In this document: piece after piece, positions 9,009-18,114 of the stretch
Position numbering within the stretch: position 1 is the stretch's first letter
How the letters are laid out: each line of letters starts with the position of its first letter
NCBI GenBank assembly: GCA_964499935.1
Contig: CAZCMS010000001.1
Location: 248,001 to 312,000 of the forward strand
DNA: 64,000 nt
Direction: 5' to 3'
Source of the DNA: CALBGR01 sp964499935
GTDB taxonomy: Bacteria > Patescibacteriota > Saccharimonadia > Saccharimonadales > UBA4665
Translations under genes and position numbers: made by a program
Notes under the pieces: model-generated
The model's input: the letters and a program-made list of their open reading frames with translations, nothing else
What the model was told of the DNA's origin: nothing
Database searches by the model: none

Positions 9009-9923
9009 CTAGCTTCTGGTTATGCGCGTGGCAATTGGTTTTGCCCACAATACTATTAAGGCGATTATGATCAGAAGAATGCCAATGATGAATATGTTTT
9101 GAGTTTGGCTATTGAACGTATTGATAAATGTCTGGTAGATATTTTCGATGATAATACGCATATTGGCATTTGGCACGTTTGCTAAAATTGGTGGTTTAAA
9201 GAGTGGGCCCAGTGCAAGCGCAAATAAGCCAGCTATTATCAGTACGCTTCCTTCTGTCGCGAGTACAGCTGCGCTGAGCCGTCTGCTGTACCGCGCTCTA
9301 TAAATAAGATATATAAATATTGCCACTGCAATGAGTGCTGCTATCGGCGCAATCCAAAGTAGAGCAACGCCGAGCCTATAGATATTCGGTAGCTCATCGG
9401 TGTTAATAATCGTAATAGTATCAGGGATATCCTCGACACGGAGTTCAGCTGCTTCGGTATTACGATCGGAGATATTGCCCGCAACAGCGATCACCTGAGG
9501 GAGTGTTTGTTTGATAGAGCTTAAATCAAAGGAAACATTTTCGGGCTTTTCTGCGGTCAAAATAGTTTGAAATTGTGACACAGTCTTAGTAAGAGCAGTT
9601 TGGGCTAGGTTTGAATCGAGTAATCCACTAACAAGCTTGATCACGGGTTCATCAATAACTTGCTTAAGTCGTGGTCTGCCTTCGAGTAATTTGTCTGTAA
9701 TAGCAGTAGCAAGGGCAGTGCGACTCGATTCTTGCTCGATAGCTTGAGTTGTGAGTCGCGTAAAATTATCACCGTTAAAAATATATTTGTTAAACCAAAG
9801 TGCAGAGTTTGCGATTACTAGCAGCCCGGCTGCCAGTAATGAGAAAAGTACATATGTCCTTGTCTGCAGTACTTTAGGAGGAGCTTTGGTTTGGCTGAGC
9901 GATAAGTCTGTAGCAGCTCCCAT
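9009..9923 (-). CDS. Integral membrane protein of actinobacterial type
   Basis: 304 residues. One N-terminal membrane helix (about 24-45) is followed by a roughly 130-residue external region rich in helices. Three further helices lie at about 185-210, 218-240 and 272-293. The layout (first helix, then NKYIFNGDNFTRL, then a Q/T/A-rich stretch) resembles uncharacterised actinobacterial membrane proteins. Function unknown. It starts 11 bases after the DUF7144-like gene and is probably co-transcribed with it. Confidence 0.6.
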   Translation of the reverse strand: MGAATDLSLSQTKAPPKVLQTRTYVLFSLLAAGLLVIANSALWFNKYIFNGDNFTRLTTQAIEQESSRTALATAITDKLLEGRPRLKQVIDEPVIKLVSGLLDSNLAQTALTKTVSQFQTILTAEKPENVSFDLSSIKQTLPQVIAVAGNISDRNTEAAELRVEDIPDTITIINTDELPNIYRLGVALLWIAPIAALIAVAIFIYLIYRARYSRRLSAAVLATEGSVLIIAGLFALALGPLFKPPILANVPNANMRIIIENIYQTFINTFNSQTQNIFIIGILLIIIALIVLWAKPIATRITRS

Positions 9924-9934
9924 AATTTAGAGTC

Positions 9935-10381
9935 TTATGGAATTTGTTCTCTATCAATATTACGCTCATGCGATTTCATTTCATTGCCGTGCGCAACGAT
10001 GGCGTAGATTATGAGGATATCAACAACGATCGCGATAATTGACCAAATAGGCGCAGCACCTATGAGCCCTATGTTAAGCACGATACTTGCGAGAGCAAGC
10101 GTAACTCCGATGATACGGCCAATGATATTGCCCGACATAAGGAGTAATGCCGAAAGTATTAATAATACCCCGACTGCAAATATAAGCCAGCCAAAAGTTG
10201 TGGCGCTTAAAACATATGCGCCAGTTGTTGTGTAAAGATACCAGTCTTGTGTGAGTATGCCTCCAAGACCGTATATTAAATGAACAATGCCACTTACTAT
10301 CATGGCAAAGCCCGCAAACCATATCCATCCGGTCCATCCGGTGACATGTGTTTGAGGATATTCTCTATCTACCATAAGCAA
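9935..10381 (-). CDS. DUF7144-like four-TM membrane protein
   Basis: 148 residues with four hydrophobic helices and Trp/Gly-rich loops: WTGWIWFAGFAMIVSGIVHLI, FGWLIFAVGVLLIL, and a final IYAIVAHG. This matches the pattern of DUF7144 membrane proteins, mostly known from Actinobacteria. No catalytic motif. Start at MLMVDREYP, though Met3 is also possible. First gene of a two-gene minus-strand unit with the 304-residue membrane protein. Confidence 0.65.
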   Translation of the reverse strand: MLMVDREYPQTHVTGWTGWIWFAGFAMIVSGIVHLIYGLGGILTQDWYLYTTTGAYVLSATTFGWLIFAVGVLLILSALLLMSGNIIGRIIGVTLALASIVLNIGLIGAAPIWSIIAIVVDILIIYAIVAHGNEMKSHERNIDREQIP

Positions 10382-10505
10382 CCTCGATTCTCTTATTTTT
10401 TAAAAACACTACCCATAACTATATAAGTCGTTACGTAATAGTGCTGTAAAAATTTTCACCGTGCAGCAGTAGCGAATTGAGAACAGTCACGCGTAGAAAA
10501 AATAA

Positions 10506-11306
10506 CTAACTCTTGGCAAAAGGGAAGATGGCGGTGTCACTCTGGGTGAGGTCGTGGTGCAGGACTTTGTTTGCAATTATGTAATCATGATTTCGGTAGT
10601 CATAAGATGTGCTTCCAATGTTGGTCGCTATGCCACCCGCTTCGCTGACCAGGAGCGAACCTGGCGCAAAGTCCCAATCCATTCCGTAGGGATCCAGCCC
10701 GATACGACCATCAAGCTTACCGGATGCTATCATGGCAAATTCAAAGCCACAATTTATGGTATGTATAATATTTGCCTGCTCTCTGACCGCAGTATATTTA
10801 TTATAGTTCTCTGGTTTATTCAGCCTAGTTTCAAAAGACAAGACACTTTCTTTGAGTGACCGTTTGCTTACAAATATTTGTTGGTTGTTGCAATATGCTC
10901 CACCATTACGAATTGCCCAGTATGTATCATCACGTACAAAGTCGTGAATTACTGACACAACAACCTTGCCGTTTTCTATAAGACAAATCATAGTCGTGCA
11001 AAAGGGAAGCCCGCGTATATAGTGGGCAGTGCCATCAATAGGATCTACGAGCCAGGTGGTATCGCCAGTGGCTTGCACTCCAAACTCTTCGCCTTGAAAC
11101 CCTATATCTGACGAAAATTTTTTGAGTTGAGATTCAAGATATTTTTCTGTTTGCAGGTCTAAACTTGTGACGACTCCGCCAACACTATTGCCATCACCCT
11201 TGCTGAATGTTTCGATATTTCCGTAGTGTTTTTTTAGTTCTTGTCCTGCTTCGTGTGCTGCTTTTCGTGCAATATGGAGTGCTTTTTCGAGGTGGGAGGT
11301 CGTCAT
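10506..11306 (-). CDS. Inositol monophosphatase family phosphatase
   Basis: 266 residues with the family's metal motifs in order: GEEFG, WLVDPIDGTAHYIRGLPF (the DPxDGT motif) and, near the end, GMDWDFAPGSLLVSEAGG (the WD-aa-G-LLV-EAGG motif). Members are Mg-dependent, Li-sensitive phosphatases acting on inositol phosphates, 3'-phosphoadenosine phosphates (CysQ) or sugar phosphates. The sequence does not settle which substrate is used. It is a single gene on the minus strand, divergent from the MarR gene. Confidence 0.9.
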   Translation of the reverse strand: MTTSHLEKALHIARKAAHEAGQELKKHYGNIETFSKGDGNSVGGVVTSLDLQTEKYLESQLKKFSSDIGFQGEEFGVQATGDTTWLVDPIDGTAHYIRGLPFCTTMICLIENGKVVVSVIHDFVRDDTYWAIRNGGAYCNNQQIFVSKRSLKESVLSFETRLNKPENYNKYTAVREQANIIHTINCGFEFAMIASGKLDGRIGLDPYGMDWDFAPGSLLVSEAGGIATNIGSTSYDYRNHDYIIANKVLHHDLTQSDTAIFPFAKS

Positions 11307-11353
11307 ATTGCCTTAGTATATCACTGGCGTAGCTGAGATATATCTAAAAAGTA

Positions 11354-11400
11354 TTGACAATAAATAGTTAAGTAACTAAACTATTAAGTTGTTAAACTAT
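11354..11400 (+). promoter_or_regulatory. Promoter with repeated MarR-type operator half-sites
   Basis: TTGACA at 11354-11359 and TAAACT at 11377-11382 with a 17-base spacer. AGTTA-AG-TAACT is an inverted repeat over the spacer and -10. TAAACTATT is repeated 16 bases apart. The sites sit just before the MarR gene, so autoregulation is likely. Confidence 0.65.
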
Positions 11401-11421
11401 TCGTAGCATTGGAGAAGTACT

Positions 11422-11853
11422 ATGTCGCGTGAAGAACTGATCGAAAGTTTGCTTACCGATATGCAAGTGTTCCAGAGAGCATGGAAGGCGCACATCATGA
11501 AAGTACTTGAGAAAGAGCATATATCTCCGGCGCAAACAGGGATATTGTTTTACATTAAAAACTCACAGCCAGTAAGTGGTAAGAAAATAGCCACCATGAT
11601 GCAAATGAGTCCAAGTTCGGTAACGCAGTTTATTGATAGTCTCGATAAAAAAGGCTATATCAAAAGAGAGCAGGACGAGCAAGACAGACGTATAACGCAT
11701 TTGAGCATATCAACCAAAGGGCAGGCAAAAATTCAACAACTTGAAAAAGTACGAGAAGTATTTTTCCGAGAACTTGCACAATCCCTAACAGATGATGAAC
11801 TGACAACTATGAGTAGAGTACAGCGAAAACTCGCCCAACAAATAGAAAATTAG
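11422..11853 (+). CDS. MarR-family transcriptional regulator
   Basis: 143 residues with a winged helix-turn-helix at about 40-112: GKKIATMMQMSPSSVTQFIDSLDKKGYIKREQDEQDRR, containing the DxRR wing typical of MarR proteins. N- and C-terminal helices form the usual dimer interface. It lies 15 bases before the DHA2 transporter gene. An operator-like repeat overlaps the shared promoter, so it most likely represses itself and the transporter until a ligand binds. Confidence 0.92.
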   Translation: MSREELIESLLTDMQVFQRAWKAHIMKVLEKEHISPAQTGILFYIKNSQPVSGKKIATMMQMSPSSVTQFIDSLDKKGYIKREQDEQDRRITHLSISTKGQAKIQQLEKVREVFFRELAQSLTDDELTTMSRVQRKLAQQIEN

Positions 11854-11868
11854 TAAACAGGAATATAT

Positions 11869-13491
11869 ATGAATATACGATCGTTTTTCCGACGTAATAA
11901 ACAGGCTCTGTCTAAAAATACCGTACAATCACAGTCTAATAGTGCTGCAGTAGCATCACAGTCTGAAAACCAAGAACGTAGCCACGCAGAAATTATGGTG
12001 GTCATGGGTGCGCTCATGCTCACATTGTTACTTTCGGCGCTTGACCAGACAATTGTATCAACGGCACTGCCACAAATTGCTGTGGATCTGCATGGGCTTA
12101 ATAAACTTTCATGGGTTGCAACCGCATATCTGCTTGCCAGTGCAATAGTAACGCCAATTTACGGCAAGCTTGGAGACATGTTTGGTCGTAAGAAAATATT
12201 TATCATTTCTATCGTAATTTTCCTTATTGGATCGGTGTTGTGCGGACTCAGTCAAAGTATGGACCAGTTGATTGCAGCTCGCGCGATACAAGGATTGGGT
12301 GGCGGTGGCTTGATGGCGCTTGTGTTGGCGATTGTTGCTGATGTAGTACCTCCTCGTCAGCGTGGCCGATACCAGGGTTACTTCGGGGCAGTATTTGCAG
12401 TTTCTAGTGTGGCCGGTCCGCTATTAGGTGGATTATTCACCGACCATTTAAGCTGGCACTGGATATTCTTCATCAACATTCCACTAGGGCTTATTGCACT
12501 TTGGGCAGTTGCAACAAAACTTCATTTGCCGGTGAAGCGAAGCAAACATGCGATTGATTATTTAGGCGCAGCCTTGATGTCGGTAGCTGTCGTGAGCTTG
12601 CTGCTTATTACTGTATGGGGCGGTACAGAATATGCCTGGAGATCAACTGAAATTATCGGATTAGGCATACTATCTGCTCTATTTACGGTTCTATTTATCG
12701 TGCGAGAGAAATATGCTAAAGAGCCAATTATTCCACTAACACTATTTAAGAATGATATTTTTATTGTCTCGGTATTATTATCAGTACTTTCCGGTATCGC
12801 TATGTTCGCGAGTATCCTCTACATTCCACAGTATCAGCAGATCGTGCGTGGTAATACCCCAACCGAATCGGGCCTCCTTATGTTGCCTCTGGTGTTCGGC
12901 TTGCTAGGCACGTCAATTCTTTCTGGGCGACTCATTACCAAAACAGGAAAATATAAGATATTTCCTATTGTAGGTACGTTATTACTAACGCTTGGTATCT
13001 GGTTGTTTAGCCATCTTACGTTAACGACGAGTCATATTACGCTCTCGGTCTGGATGTTTATTATCGGCGCAGGGCTCGGGTTGTTTATGCAAGTGGCAAC
13101 ACTCGCAGTACAAAACTCTACTAAGCCAAAAGATTTAGGTACGGCAACTTCTACGGTGACATTCTTTAGAAGTATCGGTAGTAGTTTGGGCGGGGCATTA
13201 TTCGGCAGTATCCTTGCTGCACGGCTGGCGCATCATATCCATGATGCAGTACCAGGTGCTGCAAATATCGCAGACGCAGCATTAGCAAGTGGTATAAGTA
13301 ATATTCCTCCCGAAATGAAGCAAATTGTCTTACAGGCTTACGTTTCATCATTCCATGAAATGTTCTTGTTCGCGCTACCATTTACCATTGCAGCATTCTT
13401 TGTAGCTCTATTCTTACGGGAATCACCGCTTAAAGACTCTACGTTAGAGATTGCTGAAGCTGAGACATTTGAAGCTCCCCATAAAAAATAG
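11869..13491 (+). CDS. DHA2-type (14-TM) MFS multidrug transporter
   Basis: 540 residues. A 45-residue polar N-terminus precedes about 14 membrane helices. Family motifs include LDQTIVSTALPQIAVDL in helix 1, GKLGDMFGRKK in the loop between helices 2 and 3, and GPLLGGLFTDHLSWHWIFFINIPLG in helices 5-6, as in EmrB/QacA proteins. It should export drugs or other amphipathic compounds by proton antiport. Co-transcribed with the MarR gene 15 bases upstream, which suggests efflux induced by its substrate. Confidence 0.92.
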   Translation: MNIRSFFRRNKQALSKNTVQSQSNSAAVASQSENQERSHAEIMVVMGALMLTLLLSALDQTIVSTALPQIAVDLHGLNKLSWVATAYLLASAIVTPIYGKLGDMFGRKKIFIISIVIFLIGSVLCGLSQSMDQLIAARAIQGLGGGGLMALVLAIVADVVPPRQRGRYQGYFGAVFAVSSVAGPLLGGLFTDHLSWHWIFFINIPLGLIALWAVATKLHLPVKRSKHAIDYLGAALMSVAVVSLLLITVWGGTEYAWRSTEIIGLGILSALFTVLFIVREKYAKEPIIPLTLFKNDIFIVSVLLSVLSGIAMFASILYIPQYQQIVRGNTPTESGLLMLPLVFGLLGTSILSGRLITKTGKYKIFPIVGTLLLTLGIWLFSHLTLTTSHITLSVWMFIIGAGLGLFMQVATLAVQNSTKPKDLGTATSTVTFFRSIGSSLGGALFGSILAARLAHHIHDAVPGAANIADAALASGISNIPPEMKQIVLQAYVSSFHEMFLFALPFTIAAFFVALFLRESPLKDSTLEIAEAETFEAPHKK

Positions 13492-13550
13492 AGTACATTG
13501 CATTTAGTAAAATAAAATTATATAATATGCAATAATACAAAATTTATTGC

Positions 13551-14603
13551 ATGAATACACCTTCACTACAGCACGATAGACTACACCCTATACAATGGCT
13601 TGCCGAACAAGCTCAGGCTGAAATTGATATAGATCAATTAAGAATGGATGAGGCTCACGCACAAGAAGTCCAATCTGAGTTTGGAATATTGCCGACGATA
13701 GGGTGTGAGGTAGAGGTGACATGGGCGTCACTGCGAGCTGATTTGATCAAGGAATTTTTTAGTGATCTAGATCCGAATAAGACGTACACCACCATGAGTG
13801 CAATGGTACGGGATCTTGATCCAGAGCGTAGAAAAGAGTTTGAACAACGTAAAGCCGAAGCCGACGCAGTAATAGGGTCACTATATCAGGCAACTGTTGA
13901 AAATGGCATACCAAAAGGCAAAGATCCATACTGGGAATTTGCAAACGAACCTACATATTCATGGAGGACATTGACGAGCGAAGTAGACCTCCTCATGGAT
14001 ACAGGACTTATTCCGAAGGGCAAACAACATGCGATGCATGTGACGCTCGGCGGGGTTTTTATGCAAGGTCATGGGCCACAAATTATTCTACCTGGGCTTG
14101 AGTTATTGAGTGTCTCCTCGGAGCGTATTACTGATGCCACAAAATCAGACGGGCATTCTTGGGCACGACGAAACTCACATTCTGGGGGCGTTCGGGGTCG
14201 TTCAGGTAATTCATTAGAACTCGGTCAGCCTGGCGCAACAGAGTTCAGAACGCTTGCAACTGCAAAACCCGAGGACCATCGGACGATATTTCAAGCTGCA
14301 CAAATGCTTGGTGCAGTTTTGCTGTCTCACCGTTCGGGCGCAGATGTACAAAATGCGGGCGTTATTGAAATAGGGAAACAGTGGCAGGGCTACAGAGACA
14401 CCATGACAGATTTATGGGATGCGAGAGGTTTGCCAACAGACAACACGTGGAGCTCGCCGTATAATAAGCCTGAAGTATGGCTTGGCTGGGCGGAGTGCCT
14501 AGATCGTCGTGATCAACAGAATAGCCCTGAACAGGAAGCGTTAATCACTATAAAAGGAATAATTACTCAGACGGAACATATGCTACAAGAATTAAGTAGG
14601 TAG
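13551..14603 (+). CDS. Unknown protein with faint carboxylate-amine ligase features
   Basis: 350 residues, soluble. Short motifs recall the glutamate-cysteine ligase/amidoligase fold: GCEVEVTW at about 51-58, HVTLGG near 164 and ATEFRTLA near 235. In that fold such blocks hold metal and substrate. The rest is not recognisable to me, so the function is inference. A TATAAT box lies about 30 bases before the ATG with no good ribosome site, suggesting a short-leader transcript. It is convergent with the isoprenoid-enzyme gene. Confidence 0.5.
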   Translation: MNTPSLQHDRLHPIQWLAEQAQAEIDIDQLRMDEAHAQEVQSEFGILPTIGCEVEVTWASLRADLIKEFFSDLDPNKTYTTMSAMVRDLDPERRKEFEQRKAEADAVIGSLYQATVENGIPKGKDPYWEFANEPTYSWRTLTSEVDLLMDTGLIPKGKQHAMHVTLGGVFMQGHGPQIILPGLELLSVSSERITDATKSDGHSWARRNSHSGGVRGRSGNSLELGQPGATEFRTLATAKPEDHRTIFQAAQMLGAVLLSHRSGADVQNAGVIEIGKQWQGYRDTMTDLWDARGLPTDNTWSSPYNKPEVWLGWAECLDRRDQQNSPEQEALITIKGIITQTEHMLQELSR

Positions 14604-14630
14604 GCTTTGATTTTTGGTATAGGTTTAAGC

Positions 14631-16550
14631 TTACTTAAAATGAGCGAGAAATTTTGTTGCCCGTTTTTGCTCGGTCAGTGTAGTCGCTGTGATTGCATCA
14701 AGCCCATCTAGCATTTTCTCAAAAGGGCTATCTGAACGAAAGATTCCAGCCTTTTTTAGGCTTTTTCTAGCAATAGAAGTGTGATAATTGGCTGTCGAGC
14801 AAACTGCAAGAAGTGTGTTGTGCCAAAAATAGTGTTGCATAGTCGGTACTAGCATATTGAGAGAATAAACACCTGGAGTTACGGCGAGATCATTCATTAT
14901 CGTGGAGGCTACATAGTTAATGTGTCCATTGCCTAGGTCAGCGTGCCAATCATGAGCATCATCATGGATTTGTTTAGCGATAAGATAATGGGTCAGAGCC
15001 TTTTCGGTGTGACGAAATGCTTTAGACCTCACAGAATGGCCTTTAAAAGCAAGAATAGTAAGTGGACCAAGAATATGGCCAAATGATCTGTGGGCAAGTG
15101 GCAAAAGGGTGGTGTAGTCAGGCGAGTGACTTAGAGTAAGTGTGTGTTCGGTGACGCTGTATCGATAGTTTTGTAATTCCCATGTGTTCGCAGAATCTAT
15201 GGCGATAAATGTGTTGCGAATGTAGTGCTTTAGGGCGGGTTTTTGCGCAGCAATTTTTATGAAATGGTCATATGATAGGCGCATTGCTATATTTGCGGTT
15301 GGCAACAACTCTGTGCTGCCTTCGTGATCAATGATATTGTCGTAGATTGTGTAGGCTACCCAGCCGTACACATTGGCTGTGCCAAGTTTACTGTATAACG
15401 AATCGTCGCGCGATAGTGGTGTGATCAATGATTGATTGCAGTGTAGTGCAAGTTGAGTGATTTCTGGTCCGTTGTTGCTTTTGAGGGTTTTTTCAATCAG
15501 TGTTTTTAGGGTTTCTTTTTGGGGTCTGGATATCGCCACTAAGTCAGTCCTAATGTTTTTTCGTATTGATTTTGCTAGCGGAGATGGGCGTGCAGATTTG
15601 CTGTGAAGGGCTGGCTTGCTACTGCTACCGTACAGTGCGAGTGCCTCTAGTGCGAAAGCAGTGGTAAGGGCGGGGCTGCCCACATAGTACGTACCAGATA
15701 CCGTATAGCGATACACACATATAGCGGATGCGGTCCATGAACCATCACCATGTTGTTGTGCAAGCAATGATTGCACATGATTCTCTACTGTGGACAGAGG
15801 TGCGCCTAAATTGATTAAACTGGATATGACAAGCGCACGATCGTGCGCTGAACATGGCTGCAGATCTATAATATGTGCTATAAGGTCATCTTTCAGGCTA
15901 CCTTTATAGAAGCGTGATATAAAATAAATTATAGGATATGAAGACAGATAGTATGGCGAAGAAAAAATACCGCTCCTGATAGATTCTTCAACAAGCTTGA
16001 TTACGCTAGGTGGGGGAGTGGAAATAAGCGATAAAAAATATGCCACATTACTATTGACCGCCAGATCGACATCGAGCCAGATCTTGTCGCTTTGAAGCGA
16101 TGCCAGCCACGTTCTGTATGGACCTCCGACTTCAATTTCAGTTGCCAATAGCATTTTAACTACGTATGCTAGTGTCTCTTCGGAGATTATCCCAGGATCA
16201 TGTAAGAAAAGTGCACTTAACGCGCAGAAGGTATCGTCAAGGTCATCGGGATAGCTTCGTTTCATTCTTTCAGGTTCATTAGTCGACCAGTAATTGAACG
16301 CCCATTGTGCATTTTTTTGTGATAGTAAAAAATCAGCAAGCTTGTTATTAATATCTTTGGCCGGTTTACTTTTTATGGGTGCAAGAGACGAGAGTATAAG
16401 AGCGGGTATGAAGTTAGTGTAAAGAACTTGCGCTTGATCGAAACTCTTTAAGTCCTTGCTCAAGTAGCAATCGTAATTGCCGTCGAGACACTGCTGGGAG
16501 TAGAGGTAGGAAGTGCCTTTTTGTATCGCATGTTCGAGCTTTTCAATCAT
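14631..16550 (-). CDS. Fused class II terpene cyclase-like and class I isoprenoid enzyme (ComQ-like partner)
   Basis: 639 residues in two halves. Residues 1-310 resemble the alpha-barrel of squalene-hopene and class II diterpene cyclases: repeated helices, QW-type motifs (QQHGDGSW at 265-272), and DLDDT at 103-107, the proton-donating DxDDT motif of class II cyclases. Residues 330-639 resemble all-helical class I isoprenoid enzymes: YDNIIDHEG at 403-411 and DDAHDWHADL at 530-539 are candidate Asp-rich metal motifs that bind prenyl diphosphate. The gene overlaps the histidine-kinase gene by 8 bases and ends the operon. It may make a cyclic terpenoid or prenylate the peptide encoded two genes upstream. 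I cannot decide which. Confidence 0.7.
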   Translation of the reverse strand: MIEKLEHAIQKGTSYLYSQQCLDGNYDCYLSKDLKSFDQAQVLYTNFIPALILSSLAPIKSKPAKDINNKLADFLLSQKNAQWAFNYWSTNEPERMKRSYPDDLDDTFCALSALFLHDPGIISEETLAYVVKMLLATEIEVGGPYRTWLASLQSDKIWLDVDLAVNSNVAYFLSLISTPPPSVIKLVEESIRSGIFSSPYYLSSYPIIYFISRFYKGSLKDDLIAHIIDLQPCSAHDRALVISSLINLGAPLSTVENHVQSLLAQQHGDGSWTASAICVYRYTVSGTYYVGSPALTTAFALEALALYGSSSKPALHSKSARPSPLAKSIRKNIRTDLVAISRPQKETLKTLIEKTLKSNNGPEITQLALHCNQSLITPLSRDDSLYSKLGTANVYGWVAYTIYDNIIDHEGSTELLPTANIAMRLSYDHFIKIAAQKPALKHYIRNTFIAIDSANTWELQNYRYSVTEHTLTLSHSPDYTTLLPLAHRSFGHILGPLTILAFKGHSVRSKAFRHTEKALTHYLIAKQIHDDAHDWHADLGNGHINYVASTIMNDLAVTPGVYSLNMLVPTMQHYFWHNTLLAVCSTANYHTSIARKSLKKAGIFRSDSPFEKMLDGLDAITATTLTEQKRATKFLAHFK

Positions 16551-17928
16551 GCAGTCTCTTGGGCAGCGTGATAGAGAAGGTTGTGCCGGATTTCTTGCTG
16601 CTATGTAAATTGATCGTTCCGTGAAAATCAGTTTCAGTGACTTGACGGACTATGAATAAACCAATTCCAGTACCAGAGGATTTTGTTGTATAGAATGGTT
16701 CAAAAATTTTATCCTGCTTAGACTTTTGAATACCCTTGCCACGATCAGATACAGTGATATGAAGATTTTCAGGCGTCTCATTAATTGCAATGGTGATAAG
16801 GCGGTCACTTGGTGATCCATCAGGTGCGGGCGGGTATGCTTCTATTGCGTTAGAGAGTAAATTGATAATAAGTTGACGAAACCTAGTAAGATTACCGGTG
16901 AAATACATGGGTGTATTCGGTGTTGGAGTTTGTAATTCAATTTTCGTTCGAGCTTTCCGTGCATTAAATGACAAAATGCCGACGAGATCTTTTGTTTCGG
17001 ATATTACATTAAATACTTCAACACTATCTTTGCCCTGTATCTGTGATTTAACTCTTTGAACAACACTGTCAATGTAGTGTATATTGCTGTCAATACGCTT
17101 TGTGAAGTTGGAGCGATCCTTTTTTCTAAGTGACTCTATGTCGATACTGAGACTCGATAAGTTGCCTGCAAGATCATGAAATAAGGCGGTGCTAAGATGT
17201 CCTAATTCTGCAAACTTATAGAATTGCTGCACTTTTTCGAGCTGAGCCTCTTGCAAGGCTCGTGTACGTTCTTCAACTTTTGTCTCTAGCATGTCACGTT
17301 CTTTTTTAAGCGCAGCTTCTGATATTTTGGCGCGCTGTAAAGAGGTTTCCATTTGTTTGTTAAAAAGCCATGAAATAAGGGCAAGAATAAAAAATAGTGC
17401 ACTGAAGTTAATAACATCCGTCATTGTCGAGGGGTTTGAGGTCCAGGATAAATCTGGATGTATAAAACCAAGTTGTTTGAAGTATTCGATTAAAAGTAAC
17501 GCGATTGATATAAAGATTGTTGCATAGAGGGAATATCGTGCTCCGAGTAGTATGCCAGCAGTTACGATAAAAAGCCCAAAGCTTTGTATACCAAATGGAT
17601 TGATCGTACCCCATTCAAGGGATATGAAGATTCCAATAGTAAAGAGCATCACTAATAGCGCGAAGCTTACAACTTTTTGTGCAATCATATTATTACGAAA
17701 CTTCAAAATATAGATTAAAAGAATTGCAAGTACTAAGTTGATAATTATAAGGCTTGGAAGTTGATACAATTTCGCGAGCAAGAGCACGCGAATAGAGGTA
17801 TTTACCGAGTAAATGACCAGCATACATATAATGCCAACAAGAACCCAGTTTAAAACCAACTCACGATTATATTGGTCTGAGTTTTTTGTTTGTGGCTTAA
17901 TAAAATATTGATAAATTGTTTTGAACAT
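16543..17928 (-). CDS. Six-TM sensor histidine kinase
   Basis: 461 residues. Residues about 24-205 hold six hydrophobic helices with short loops, a sensor type suited to lipophilic or membrane-borne ligands, as in ComP and AgrC. A coiled coil (about 205-240) leads to the phosphoacceptor region with His in ALFHDLAGNLSSL. The ATPase domain shows LINLLSNAIEAYPP (N box), DRGKGI (G1), FEPFYTTK (F) and GTGIGLFI (G2). The 8-base overlap with the isoprenoid-enzyme gene implies coupled translation. The peptide and response-regulator genes lie upstream. The natural ligand is probably the product of this operon. Confidence 0.92.
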   Translation of the reverse strand: MFKTIYQYFIKPQTKNSDQYNRELVLNWVLVGIICMLVIYSVNTSIRVLLLAKLYQLPSLIIINLVLAILLIYILKFRNNMIAQKVVSFALLVMLFTIGIFISLEWGTINPFGIQSFGLFIVTAGILLGARYSLYATIFISIALLLIEYFKQLGFIHPDLSWTSNPSTMTDVINFSALFFILALISWLFNKQMETSLQRAKISEAALKKERDMLETKVEERTRALQEAQLEKVQQFYKFAELGHLSTALFHDLAGNLSSLSIDIESLRKKDRSNFTKRIDSNIHYIDSVVQRVKSQIQGKDSVEVFNVISETKDLVGILSFNARKARTKIELQTPTPNTPMYFTGNLTRFRQLIINLLSNAIEAYPPAPDGSPSDRLITIAINETPENLHITVSDRGKGIQKSKQDKIFEPFYTTKSSGTGIGLFIVRQVTETDFHGTINLHSSKKSGTTFSITLPKRLHD

Positions 17929-17940
17929 AGGTTTATTTTA

Positions 17941-17961
17941 CTGGGCGCTATTTGCGCCCAG
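17941..17961 (-). other. Perfect hairpin between peptide and kinase genes
   Basis: CTGGGCGC and GCGCCCAG form an 8-bp GC-rich stem with a five-base loop. No T-run follows on the minus strand, so it is not a classical terminator. It could stabilise the upstream mRNA or lower kinase expression relative to the peptide. Confidence 0.6.
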
Positions 17962-17970
17962 TCACTAGAA

Positions 17971-18084
17971 TTACTCTATGCTTGACCATGGTACTCCCAC
18001 GGCTTCTTGCACAAACGCGTTTTCGACCGTAGTATGATCACGCATTGAAGCATCAGTAAGTACACCGAGAATAACGTCCTTCAT
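17971..18084 (-). CDS. 37-residue peptide with single C-terminal Trp, candidate ComX-like signal precursor
   Basis: ORF on the minus strand starting MKDVILGVL and ending VGVPWSSIE. AAAGGAG sits 8 bases before the ATG, one of the best ribosome sites in the region. Its only Trp is residue 33, four residues from the end. It lies 30 bases after the response-regulator gene and 42 bases before the kinase gene. In the ComQXPA systems of Bacillus, ComX is a short precursor whose near-C-terminal Trp is prenylated by ComQ and sensed by the kinase ComP. The neighbours here have the same roles. The precursor assignment is inference from size, Trp position and context. Confidence 0.65.
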   Translation of the reverse strand: MKDVILGVLTDASMRDHTTVENAFVQEAVGVPWSSIE

Positions 18085-18114
18085 CTTGCCCACTCCTTTC
18101 TTTATATTACGCTA

